The position numbers and the translations under genes were made by a program. 64,000 bases of DNA from Erythrocercus mccallii (lineage: Eukaryota > Chordata > Aves > Passeriformes > Dicruridae): positions 209,204 through 273,203 of the forward strand of contig VZRG01000875.1 of the NCBI GenBank assembly GCA_013397435.1, read 5' to 3'. Shown one piece after another: positions 12,433 through 23,900 of this stretch; position 1 is the stretch's first letter; each line of letters starts with the position of its first letter. The notes under the pieces are model-generated. The model was not told the origin of the DNA, made no database searches, and saw only the letters and a program-made list of their open reading frames with translations.

Positions 12433-13557
12433 TCACTACATGACTGAATCCTGCAGAAGTGCACTGAAAAAATCATTGATCTCTATGATCTGTTATAAAA
12501 CATCTGGTGGCATCTCACAGGGATGTAGGATGTCTGCCTCCTACTTTCTAGAGGTAAAAAAAGGAAAGAGAGTGTTGTAGAAATTAATGTGCCTTTTTTT
12601 CTGCTTCTATAGTAATGATGAAGCATCTTTTCCTATGTGAAATTAATGAGCCACCCATGGCTCAAAGCCAGAATTTGAGCGATGTGATATTTCTGTTTTG
12701 TTCTTTATTTGATTCTTACTGCAGTCTGGTTTAAATGTGATCCTGGAAAAATTTCCACAGCTAACCAGGTAGAAGAATGTTGACTCTTTTTTTTTTTTTT
12801 TTCCTGTCTGGTATGTATTTTAGCTTCTTTGTTACTGAAGAAAACCCAAAATTAGCCTAGTGTGAAAAGACTGTTCCAAAAGCCCATGTAAATTACATTT
12901 CTGCTGAGTAAGACTAATATAGCTGAGCTAGGACAATTGCTGTAGACACAATATGGTTTTATTTACAATTACTCATTGTGACGAACAATCCCCACCCACA
13001 CACAGATTTAATTCTAACTAGATTTCTGTATCTGTGCTGCATTCTGAAAAGAGAAATACGATAGGGATTACATTATTGTTTTATGTATAAGAATAAATAC
13101 CAGAGTCAGCAGATATTGAAACCCAGGGAGATTTTTTCCTTACAAAGAAGTTAGAAGCTTCACATATTTATTTTCTCTAAGAGGATTTTAAATGGAAACT
13201 TCATGATCACAATTATTTGCATCATAGTGCAAACTGTGCTAGACTCATTAGTGGTTTAAATGTCATTACCCCATTACTAATGTGACAATGTCTCTCCAGG
13301 TGTTGAAATTTCAGGATAGTTGATTATCCAGAGCTATTTAGCAAACAGTGAAGTCTTGTATTTAAATCTCCATATTTTTTTCCTTCAACGAGTGGAAAGG
13401 TGTCTTTATTCTGCAAATCAATATTCTGCGGTTTTGTTGGTTCCATAGGCTGGAGACTGAAACAAAAGGTGTGAAGTTACCCCATTCATCTTAATGGGTT
13501 GTTAATGACTTCAAAGGGTGGCTGTGACCATTTAAATGTGAATGCCATTAGTCAGCA
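12433..13557. other. Unique AT-rich stretch
   Basis: No gene is seen. A poly(T) run of 17 lies near 12787-12803. Confidence 0.5.
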
Positions 13558-13770
13558 GTGGAAGGGGAGGGGNNNNNNNNNNNNNNNNNNNNNNNNNNNN
13601 NNNNNNNNNNNNNNNNNNNNNNNNNNNNNNNNNNNNNNNNNNNNNNNNNNNNNNNNNNNNNNNNNNNNNNNNNNNNNGGAAGGGAAGGGAAGGGAAGGGA
13701 AGGGAAGGGAAGGGAAGGGAAGGGAAGGGAAGGGAAGGGAAGGGAAGGGAAGGGAAGGGAAGGGAAGGGG
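13558..13770. repeat. (GGGAA)n pentanucleotide array containing an assembly gap
   Basis: The array begins 'ggaaggggaggg', is interrupted by 105 unknown bases (13573-13677), then continues as about 18 near-perfect GGGAA units to 13770. Every G-triplet is separated by two adenines, so the plus strand fits the intramolecular G-quadruplex pattern throughout and is also a pure purine tract. Gly/Arg/Glu/Lys-rich and Pro/Ser/Phe-rich open frames here are translations of the repeat. The true array length is unknown. Confidence 0.95.
13573..13677. other. Assembly gap (105 N)
   Basis: These are unknown bases inside the (GGGAA)n array. The gap size may be an estimate. Confidence 1.
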
Positions 13771-14384
13771 GTGCAGACAGGTCCAGTTTTGGTTTCTGAA
13801 TGAAGATGTATGTTTAGAAACAGAAAAAAGGGGTCTGGAAATCCCAAAATCTGTGCTTTGACAAAATTAAGGGGAAAACAACCCACAGCTAATGCTTCAT
13901 TGCAGTTCTAAAAATATGTTGCTACCACAATCACAAATTAGACAGTCTGCAGGAAATTAGTGACTCTCAGCAGTGTTGTCATTTTGATTATTGCTACAAG
14001 ATAGCAACTTACAAAAATTAAATTTCCTTCCAAACAGTTCTCCTGTGTACTTTGATCATAAAGTTCAATTTAATAGCTGATTCCTCCAAAGCCCTTATTT
14101 TGGGATTGGTGGGAAGATTTTATTAGCCATTTTTTGTGTGGTAATTTTTTGTGCCACACAAGTTCAGTCACTTCAACCTGTCCTACATTTGCAAGATCAT
14201 GTGATTTGGGAAGGGTAGATGGCTGATGCTGACAGTGTGTCTTTGTGGTTTTGGATAACCAGGGTGTACCACAGCTTACATTTCAAGAGCAACAGCTTTT
14301 GAAAGGTTTTGAGGAAGGAAGTAGGATTCAGCAGCTATGCTCATTGGTCAGTGCATTTATTGTGACTATTTCACTCTATTTTCA
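13771..14384. other. Unique AT-rich stretch
   Basis: No gene or recognisable repeat is seen. Confidence 0.5.
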
Positions 14385-14442
14385 CAGAATCACAGAATAA
14401 TTAGGTTTGGACAGGACCTCTGGAGGTTATCTAATTCAACTC
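14385..14442 (-). mobile_element. CR1 LINE, minimal 3' fragment
   Basis: The plus strand reads 'cacagaatcacagaataatt' followed by 'ggtttggacaggacctctgg' and 'ttatctaattcaactcc'. This is the reverse complement of the last 60 or so bases of CR1, including the octamer tail. The match stops after that, so this is a very short insertion or a relic. Confidence 0.75.
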
Positions 14443-17201
14443 CATCTATTTTGTTCTTCTCTAACATGATACTATTTCTTGGGCTTTCTGTGCTGGAAAA
14501 GGGCCCATTCCTCTGTGGTTTGCTGGCATAGGGAGGAGGGAATTGACAGGTCACTATAAACTCCACAGTTGAGCCACTTAAAAAAACACTTATATATTTC
14601 ATCTTTTTTTCTCCCTTCTTCTGTGTAATCTTGGTTCAATTATTTAACTTCAATGGGTGGCCTCTTAATCCCACTCTGCTTCCTGTCCTGGTTTTTCCTC
14701 AACCTCTGGATGAAGTATCCAGCATCAGAACTTCCATTCTGACAATCTTCTTGTTTTTCTTGCTGATGAATCTACCATTCCTGAATAAACACTTGGGTAT
14801 TATCTTTTAGCTGGAGGCAGGTGTACTGCATAAAGGACTTGCCTGAAGTTTCTGATGTCATCTTTCTCTTGTCAGGTTTCCACTACTACCAATATTTTTT
14901 TTCAACAATGTGGAGGTCTAAAATCTATTCAAATGCTTTTTCCTTTTCTGTAAACTAAATCTCATTTTCAATCTCAGAAAATATTATACTAATCTGTCCA
15001 TTTTCCATCAATGCTTCCTACATGAAATTGGCAGGGAGTTCTTCCTTTAAACTATCTGCTGAGTCCATTAGATGTTTCTATGGGGTGTATTGGACACAAG
15101 CAGCATGGCTGTCAATCCACAACAGGGTAACTGGAGGACAGATACTGTAAATTCAAGTTCAGGAGTTATGTGTAAGCAATTTTTTGACTCATCTTAGGAA
15201 GTAGGAGAGGTTATAAGAAATTGATCTCTTTTGTGAAATAACAACAGCAACAACAACCAAACAGAAAAATGGTTGTGTGAATTCCAAAGTTATCCATGTA
15301 AATCATAGTGCAAACCCCTCAAGTGCTTTAATGGGAAGGCAAAATAATCCACAGTTCATCTCCAGAATTCATCTAGATTCTGAATTCCTGGTTTTGAGGT
15401 ATTTGCCAGAGCAACTTTCTTAGGCTATTTGGCTTTAACTCTCACTAGGGTCTGACAAACTTAAATGGTGGTGCTCTGCTGCAGACAAGTCTTGAAGAGT
15501 AATACAGCACTTAGTGCATTTGTGTTAGATCTTATCAGGCTGGTAAAGTTAAAATGTTGTACCTTCATGAGGCTCTGCTGCCCTTCCAGCCTTGTATGAC
15601 ACATCCTCTCCTCATCCACATGCTACCATCCCTCTCCTTTGTCTCCCCCTCTCAGAATCCCTTAATATTTTTGAAAGGGTGGAGTGAAAATACAATCACC
15701 TGTTCTACTTGAGCTTGGGCTGTGGAGCAGGAGCCTGCCTTGACATTCCAGGGAGATTAATCAGCCCAACTACAAAGCCTTTGAACTAAAGCTCCTCTAC
15801 ATGTTATTTCTGAATTTGGCCTTTGGTATTGCCAGGTAGCCTTAAGGTAAAGGACAGTCAAGCTGGTACAAGCTCTTGTTCAATTATAATCAGATGGAAT
15901 TTATTATTACTGTGTTTTTGGCATTGCTGACGCTTTGGCTTTTCACAACTTAAAAACATCAAAGCTGACAAATGGGCAAGAAACAGCAGTGCTGACAGCA
16001 CCACAGAAAGGAACAGGAAAAGGCCAAATTAAAGATATCATGAAGAAACTGGTACCAGCAAGCGATTCAGTAAAACCCATTGTATATGACAGGTTTCCTG
16101 TTTCAGCATTGTCCTGGAGAGCTTCCTGCTTCTTGCCAGGCAGGGAATGGGGCAATTCAATGATACTACATACTCCTTTCTCTCCCATGGTTTCTTGTTA
16201 CCATCTCACAGCTGGACAGCCTATAGCTGTCAGTGAAAGCAACATATTTTCAAAGAGAAACACAGAATGAATTTAAGAATTGTTTTGAAATGATGTGTTA
16301 GGAGTTCAGGTGGAAGAAGAGCACATGGAAAAGTAGCTCAGCAGTTCTGTTGTGGGCCCAAACAACAGGAAAAAAGTAATGTGTAGTAAGTAGAATGATA
16401 AAATAAATAAGAAAGGTGTAAATTGGAAATACATTTTCCCAAGAGGAACTGCTTATTTTCTTTTACAAGGAAGTTAGAGAACAACAGTTTTTAATTTTCA
16501 GTTCAGTCAGGCAGATGTTGAAAAATTGTAGCAGAGGTTGAATGAGTCACTTTAGTGACCAGTCTTGTGAGAATCGCCATAAGTAGAGCTAAGACTTTCA
16601 ATGAGTATTATAAAATATCATCTAAACATCATGCACATTTATTGGAGCAGATAAATGAAACAGGACATTGAAGCTACAGATGCTCACCAAAGTGCACAGG
16701 CAAAAATGTCAGACCCTGGCCTGCTAGGCAGAAGCAATGAGAACTCAGAATCTGGACTTTAGATGATAAGAATGTGAGATAAGAGTGCTTCTAATATTCA
16801 AATTATCAGTATTTTAAGATGGATGTCAGCAATATTTTAAGTAATGAAAATGTTAACATTGGTTGGAAGCTAGGGAGTTATATGTAGCTGGTCCACAAAA
16901 TGTCCTGTATTATAGAGAAAGAAGACAATCTATGTAGAAATCATCAGCCATCTCTGAGCTGACCTTCTTCCAACGCTCATCTACTCTCACACTTGAAAAT
17001 TTTAATGTCCTGGGTTTATATGCAGTGAGTTCAATGTGCCTCCCTATATCTGACTCAGTGGGTTGTCAGCAGGAGTGAATCTGTGTCCAGTGCCTCAGCT
17101 GGCACCTCCTGGAGTCTGGTATGTAAGTCTGTAAATCACCTTCAGTGTAAGTTAATATACTGAGCTGTAAGCCACAGCTGCTGAGGGTTTGGCTTATAGC
17201 T
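14443..17201. other. Mostly unique AT-rich stretch
   Basis: No gene is recognised. The frame at 15935-16270 (111 codons) has no signal peptide, domain or splice context that supports it. The part from about 17006, beginning 'tgtcctgggtttatatgcag', resembles the start of an ERVL-type LTR, but I could not find its other end, so it is not called. Confidence 0.45.
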
Positions 17202-17768
17202 TGTCCTAGGTTAAAATGTAAGATGTGCCTAATGTATGTATTCTATCACCATCTTCATGGGCTGTTAAAAACCAGGTGGGTCAGTGTTTTCTTTATCTTC
17301 TGTTAATGGGCCCATCAATGCTGTGCTGCATGACTCATGGATAACTCTCTCCAGGAGCTATCTCTGTTCAATGGGCCATCAAGGATCCACTGCATTACTC
17401 ATAGAATGATATCATCCCATTGTGAGATGCTCCGCCCAGGGGGAGGAGCCAAGCATTCCCACCTGGATATAATCTGGGATTTTGGACAGCATAGGAGGGC
17501 TTTTTTACCCACTGGATTCCCAGAGGACCAGAGCTACCAGACCTTTCTACAGGATTACTGCCTCAACAAGACCACTTTCATCTGGACTGCTACCATCACC
17601 CTAACTAACAGGGTGTCAGGTTGTATTCTGACTCTGTCAGTGGGGTTTTTTTTGTACTATTGCATTTATTTTATTTTTCTTTATTTTACTTCTTTCTTTC
17701 CCTTTTATTAAATTGTATTACTGACTTGGAGTCTCTCACTGGTTTTGCTTTCAAACCAGCACACAGCT
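17197..17768 (+). mobile_element. Solo LTR, ERVL-like
   Basis: The LTR proper is taken as 17202-17763 (562 bp). It starts TGTCCTAGG and ends CCAGCACA. It contains a TATA-like box (GATATAATC, 17466-17474) preceded by a GC-rich segment 'ggggaggagccaagc', a T-rich stretch, and an ATTAAA poly(A) signal at 17707-17712. The flanks are TAGCT (17197-17201) and CAGCT (17764-17768), a 5-bp duplication with one mismatch. The start motif and layout match avian ERVL-type LTRs as I recall them. The 124-codon frame inside has no retroviral similarity I can see and reads through the poly(A) region. Confidence 0.7.
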
Positions 17769-18179
17769 GCTTCTAGTAATTTCAGCAGAGGAGCAGGACA
17801 AGCAGATGGAGTAGGGTACTACATCCAGTTCCTATGGAAGGCTTCCCTGTCAGTTCCGTTGGACGTGAAACAGGGGAAAAATATAAAGAAGGAATAAAAA
17901 CTTGCTTAGATTTTTCCTCTTAGTTGGTATAAAAATAACAAATTAATTAAAAACTTTGAAAAAGTGGTGCCTGGATTGAAAAGAAGGCAGATACTAAATT
18001 ATAAAGCTCCAATGAGAGTTAAACATACTCAGTGGCAGTCACTAGGTTTCTTCTTCTTTCTTGGTTCTGTTATAGATGAATATAAGAAATAATTCGTGCT
18101 GGAATGTTTTATGAATATATATTGTTGTAATTTAAACTTAGGACTTTTATAAAGCAAAGTTTTTCCAGGCAAAAGTTAC
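17769..18179. other. Spacer between two LTR-like units
   Basis: AT-rich sequence with no recognisable feature. It could hold the right part of an older LTR interrupted by the 17.2-kb insertion, but this is not shown. Confidence 0.4.
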
Positions 18180-18824
18180 TGTTTCAGAAACTGCACTCAG
18201 GGTGGAGGTTTCCATCCACATTCCAGAGATAAGAGCGGACCTATTCCCCACATGGCAACGACCTCACCATTCATACAGCAGAAGGTGTGAAGAAGCCACC
18301 ATCACCTTATCACAAACTGAAGTGCCATTTCCCAGAATGACCCTTTCCAGCCAGATTGCACATTCATCTCTCAACACTGAAAATAACTCTGACATCACTG
18401 GTCATCAAGAAACCATAAACCCCTTTTTAGGTTCAAGTACAGTTTCTTCTCAACTGAATGAACCATTAGGGAGCCAGCACTGCTTTTATTCCAAACCAAG
18501 AAACCACCCAGCCGCATCAGAAACTACATTGTTTCATTCAAGGAAACCTTTATCCTATCAAAAGAAACTGTATTCTCCCATTGTGCGCCCTTGCCAGAGG
18601 CTACCAGAGACTGTATAAAAACACAAACCACAAAAGGCAGTTCGTGGAACAAAGAGGGATTGCACAGAGAGATCAGGTCGCACTGTTCCACCAGTGCTGT
18701 GTCCTAGGTTGGCACTTTGGACTTTGGCTTGTGCCTTTTCCTTTTTTCAAATTTTATCCATTTTGTAATCAATACATTTATTCTTTTTATTAAAAATTGT
18801 TTTTACAATTTTTCATTTATAACA
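18180..18824 (+). mobile_element. Probable ERV LTR, edges uncertain
   Basis: The unit has LTR-like order: a long upstream part, a TATAAAA box at 18614-18620, a transcribed part with T-rich sequence, and ATTAAA at 18789-18794. It can be read with TG at 18180-18181 and CA at 18823-18824. I found no convincing target duplication (GTTAC versus GTTCT at the proposed flanks). A 138-codon open frame (18202-18618) ends right at the TATA box. It has no recognisable domain and lies in what would be U3, so I treat it as non-coding. An old promoter-bearing repeat of another class is possible. Confidence 0.45.
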
Positions 18825-18829
18825 GTTCT

Positions 18830-20584
18830 ATAACCCTATTTTCACATTACAGCTGAAACTGCAAAATTTATGAACTAATGTATTTAATAAATTCATTATG
18901 AAATCATAAGTTTATTTGATCAAATTCAAGGTCCCATGATTAGTCTTCAAGACCAGTGATGTACATGATTCAGAGTTTCCCTGAGAAGACCTCTTCCTTG
19001 CTAACATCCTTTTGCAACCACGTTCCTTCAGAAACTATGAGCTTGTCAGCCTTAAGGGTAAAGCCTGTGGGAGCTGGAGATAGGACTTCCTTGGCACCAA
19101 GGCAAGTGGTTTGGATCTCATTATCTCATTAGAAGAAATAAGAAAGACCACAAATTTCATTGCTTTCAGAACAATGTCTATGGCTCACTTTTCAACTTTG
19201 ATTTTCCAAAGCTGCTGCTAAAAATACTCAGGAAAAAAGGACAAAGGCAAAAGAAGAAAGAAAAAAGAAGATATACAAAGGGAGAGAGAAAACAATGTGA
19301 TTTTGTCCCTAGCTGCTTGCAGAGAATAGGAAGAGAATTACATGCCTGTTGTTTTTTACTGTGAATTTAGTGATAATATATTATGAGCTGTTTTAACAGT
19401 TGGCATAGATAATTTTACAAGACTCTAAATAGGAAATTGTGAATCATGGTGATTTTTCTCTTGAGTTCCAGTGTTAAATACCCTAATCACCCAGGTAATC
19501 AGAAGAGTAATTGGCAGATTAAATAATCTGAGAAATGAGAATTTATATCTTTATCAGTGGAGACTGATCAATGGCACTTTCGTTGCTGGATACTTCATAA
19601 TTTTTCAATATACTGACACATTTGTATAATGCTGCTACAGGGATATGGGCATGATAAACCATGACAAGATTCCTGAGCAGTTAGTACTACTATTCTGTCT
19701 GTAGTCTTTTTATAAGTATTCCAAAGAATTGGCTTTGGTTACTGATTTAGAGATGTAATTCAGCTTTTGTCTCTCAGGTAAAGAAGTTAGTTGAGCTCCT
19801 GATTATACCTGACTCAATATCCACTGGACTTAGTTACAAAGCATCTGTAGTTGCTTGGAATGCGTTTGTATTTCACAGCAGAGCTCGTCAGTCACACCCA
19901 AGAAAACATGATTAAACTAGGACTGCATCCAAAAGCAGTGCAGACCTCCATCAGGATGGGATGGCACTAATGGTAATTATACCTACTCTGCAGCAGAACT
20001 GATGAGTTTGGACATGATACCTCTTAGTTTGCACAGATTCATGCCCTCAATAGCTGTCTCTGCTACACCATGTACCCTGCCTCTGCAGGTATCTGCTGAC
20101 ATCTCCAAATATATGGGCATCCTCCCATCCAATGCAACAGGTTCCTGAACTCCTTTACATGTAACCTTGTACCTGTTGGCATGTGAGCATGAGAAACCGC
20201 GTCTCAGGTTTTTATCTTTGCTTACTCAGTCATCACTTCTCCTCATGGCATTTCCTTCAGTTAAGTAAGAGATGATTCAGCTTTCACATATCTGTGAACC
20301 CCATTCACCTGGGTTAGACTCAAAGACTAAAAATTCCCAAGGCAAGAAGATAGTTAGAAAAGTGATGGCACAATTTTTAAATTGATCTATTCCATCATGG
20401 GGATAAGTTTTCTTTCTTTTTGCACATCATAGGCTTTTTCTGGAACAAATACATGTCTACAACTAGCTGGGCCAGATATTAGACAAATATGAATGTTCCC
20501 TTGAGTTCATAAATCTGAATATAGCTCTTAGGCCATGTTTTATGTGAATACAGAATCATGCTTATAGTTAATAGCTTTTGGCTC
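18830..20584. other. Unique AT-rich stretch
   Basis: No gene or recognisable repeat is seen. A purine-rich stretch lies at about 19230-19300. Confidence 0.5.
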
Positions 20585-20935
20585 CTCTCCCATAAGAGAA
20601 GGCTGATAGAGTTAAGGATATTCATCCTGGAAAAGAGAAGGCTTAGGGAAGTCTCATCAGTATATATAAACACATGAAATGAGGGTGAGAAGTGGATGGG
20701 TCCAGGACAAGAGGTGATGAGCACACACTGAAACACAGGAGGTTCCCTCTGAATATCAGTAAACAATTTCCCTGTGAGAGTGACTGAGCACAGGTTACCC
20801 AGGAAGGTGGAGGATTCTCCATCCTTGGAGATGTTGGAGAGCTGTCCGGATGTGATCCTGGGTAATTGACTCAGGCTGACCCTGCTTGAGCTGGAGGACC
20901 TCAAGAGGACTCGTCTGAACTCAAACACTCTGTGT
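20585..20935 (+). mobile_element. CR1 LINE, 3' region fragment
   Basis: The blocks follow the CR1 3' consensus in order: 'catcctggaaaagagaaggc', 'ggacaagaggtgatgagcac', 'ctgaaacacaggaggttccc', 'tctccatccttggagatg' and 'ctgcttgagctggaggacct'. The usual TTCTGTGATT tail is degraded to 'caaacactctgtgtgca'. It belongs to a different CR1 subfamily from the 5.3-kb copy. The 149-codon frame on the minus strand (20479-20928) is antisense to this LINE. Confidence 0.8.
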
Positions 20936-23900
20936 GCATATGTGTCACATTAATCTCACATTAATATTAGTCAATGAATTTCCCAAGGGCTCATAGGGAA
21001 ATGAACTAAAGAAACTAAAGAAAACCTTTCTAGGACTACCTGAGTGGCAAAAAAATGGTGTGATTTGCCTTGGAATTGTAAGGTGTTTGTCAAGATTTTG
21101 GCACCTTTTACTGTCTTTAATCTACTTTCTCTGAACATAACTAACTAGTATTTCTGCATTTGCAACATGATTGCTCTAAATGGATAGTTGTCTCTGCAAG
21201 AATCAAGCCTTTGATGTAAAAATTTGTAGCCTTTAGAAATATGGCATTGGTTCTGATATAAATTGCAACTGTAAGATGCAGGTAAATATGTGATAAAACT
21301 GAGGTGTCTTGCCGTAACCTGATTTTGTTTGATAGTGCTGTCAAGCAAAGCTATCTCTTATTTGCAAGTTTAGGGAAGATGTATTATTTTTACTGTGGTG
21401 AGTTTAAGGAAGTTTACCTAGATGTTTTTAAAAGCTTCAGTCCTAGAATTGTTTACCTGGTGTTTAAAAAAGACATAATTTCATGTCTTGTTGTATTTGT
21501 CTTCATCTTAAACAGAAATCTTTGACTCCTTATGAACAGATGCATTGTATTTCCTCTTGAGAAGAAGCCATTAGCAGAGCAGAGAGATGTTGTGTGTCTG
21601 TCATTGTATCTGACTCAGAAAAATGGATGAGTCTGACATAGATGGGATGGATCCATGCACAATTCTTTTTGGGAAGTGCTACCTGACAAGCAGAGTGGGG
21701 ATCAGTGAGCTCTTTTCTCTAAACACAGAACTTAGCTGCCACCTCGTGCTGAGGTGGTTTCTCTAGAAGCCCAGTAGACCAACTAAGTTTTAGTAACAAA
21801 ACGTTGTAGTCCAAATTGTCTGCAAATTTTGAAGTTACTAGAAACAGAGCATTGGCAGTAAATTTGATATTAATATTTATCTGATTCAACACCAGTAATG
21901 TCTTTCTGTCTTTAAATAAGAATGTTTTGACATGGCTAATATTTCTCCTATTTTAACATGGACCAGTAAATAAATTTATTCTTCATTTTTAGGTATTATG
22001 TATGTAGAAGTTCTCTTCTGAGGTGATAACAACACTAGTACTGCATTAATAAAGAAATAAAACACAATGCCACACTAAATATGTCATTCTAGATGCAGGG
22101 ACACTAGCTGAAAATTGTCTCAAAACACCTAAAGTCTTTCTGTGGCTACAGCTGCAGAAATAGCAAAAGCACTTTGCTAGGGCTACCTCTATCAATGAGG
22201 TTACACTAACTGGTAAATCTAAAGCTATCAATGACAACACAAATTAATACAACTCTAATCCTTCACAATTCAGGATTAAAAATATTAACAAATGCCCTGT
22301 GTTCTCATAGATATAAGTATTTCTGAGCATATTTATATATTCATAGCTTCTATCACTTTGGAAAGAGAAAATAAGTCAAAATATACATCTGTCTCTTACC
22401 ATCTAAGGACACATTACATCAGCTTCATGTGCAGAGATTAAGTCATATTACTTAAGTTATTGATAAGCTTTCAACTTTATATATAAATATATATATGTAA
22501 AATATACCCCAGTGTTGTATTTATGTTGTTAAAACCTTAACTCACTAGCTGTACACAGCATTATGATCTTTGTTGCCTGCTTTTCTTTTTTTCTGCACTT
22601 AAAAATAGGAGAAAGAAAAGAATGTTAACGTTAAAGGCCTTGGAAACTAAAACAGTATAAGAAAGACAAAATATTTAATGGTTTCAAGTGGTTATAATAT
22701 GGTAGATTAATATAAATTGTATGCTGATATTATCAATTAATGTAATATTATGTTCATAATATGTTGTAGTACTATACAAATTGAAAGCAATCTTGTTTAT
22801 AAATATCAATTGAATATCTGTGGTATTAAAGTCAGCATAATTTATCTATGTTTAAACTTACTATCTCAAACTAAAATGAGTGCTCACTTAACAGCTATTT
22901 CAGACCACTGGATCTGATGACTTGGGGTTTTTTTAAACAGCACTAGATGAAGAGCTAGTTGGCTAGTTTTAATCCTGTTTTCTCTTTGAACTTATATATC
23001 AGAAAAAGATAGGAGAATTTCTATTTTCAAAAGAGTGTAGTCTCAGGCTAGTTCTAGTCCTACTCAAGACATAAATAACTTCTCTTCCAAAGGTATTTTG
23101 GTATTTTTCTTCTGTTATCAATTTCAGACTTCTCAAAATTCTGTTCTTATTTTGAAGTAGACATCTGGCTGATAATTTTACTGCAAACGAGTGAATATTC
23201 TTCAATATTTCAGGAAGAATATTTCGATATTCTTTTTAAAAAAAACCCTATTTTTCATCTGCCATTTACTCTTTTTGCACTCTTGAGTTTCCTTGCCTTT
23301 GTCAAGGTCAGCACTCAAATCATCTTCTCTCTGAACTCCTAATTCTCCTAAACATTGCAAAAGATGGTAGTTTGGCTCTCAGGATCAGCAGCTTTGCCCT
23401 GAGCATGCTGAGCAAGATAATGCAGTAAGACTTACATGATTACTTCATGATAATTTTATTGAAGTGAGAGAAAGCAATATGTCCTACTGAAAAATGACAA
23501 GATTCTTATGGGTACTTTTAATTTTTTTTTTTCTGAGCTTTTTAGACCATAAATAGTTTTAAATTACAGCTTCTCCTAACCTCTGCAGAAAAACTTGATG
23601 CCTAGATGGAGATTGAAAGATATTGTGAGAACTATCAGCCAATGTGTGAGATCCTCATACCACCACCCACACACAGCATCCATCTGCAAAAGTCTGAGAA
23701 AGCTCAAAAGCTCACAGATGTACACAGAAACTATTTCCATCATTTTCTTTGACTGTCTTTATTTCTGCTGGGGGTGTTTAAGCTGCACACCACCAGCACT
23801 GAATCAGGAAAGAGCAAAGGGGAAACCAGTAATGAGTTACAGCAAGAAAACCCACAATCAGCACCAGCTGTTGCCCAATTAAACTCAACAGTTCACAGGT

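Noticed and set aside
13499..13886. Gly-Arg-Glu and Pro-Ser-Phe repeat proteins
   Set aside because: Translations of the (GGGAA)n microsatellite and its N gap.
18202..18618. 138-codon plus-strand open frame
   Set aside because: It ends at a TATA box inside a probable LTR. Composition is not domain-like and I recognise no family, although it is the most protein-like of the rejected frames.
20479..20928. 149-codon minus-strand open frame
   Set aside because: Antisense to a CR1 LINE fragment; no protein similarity expected or seen.
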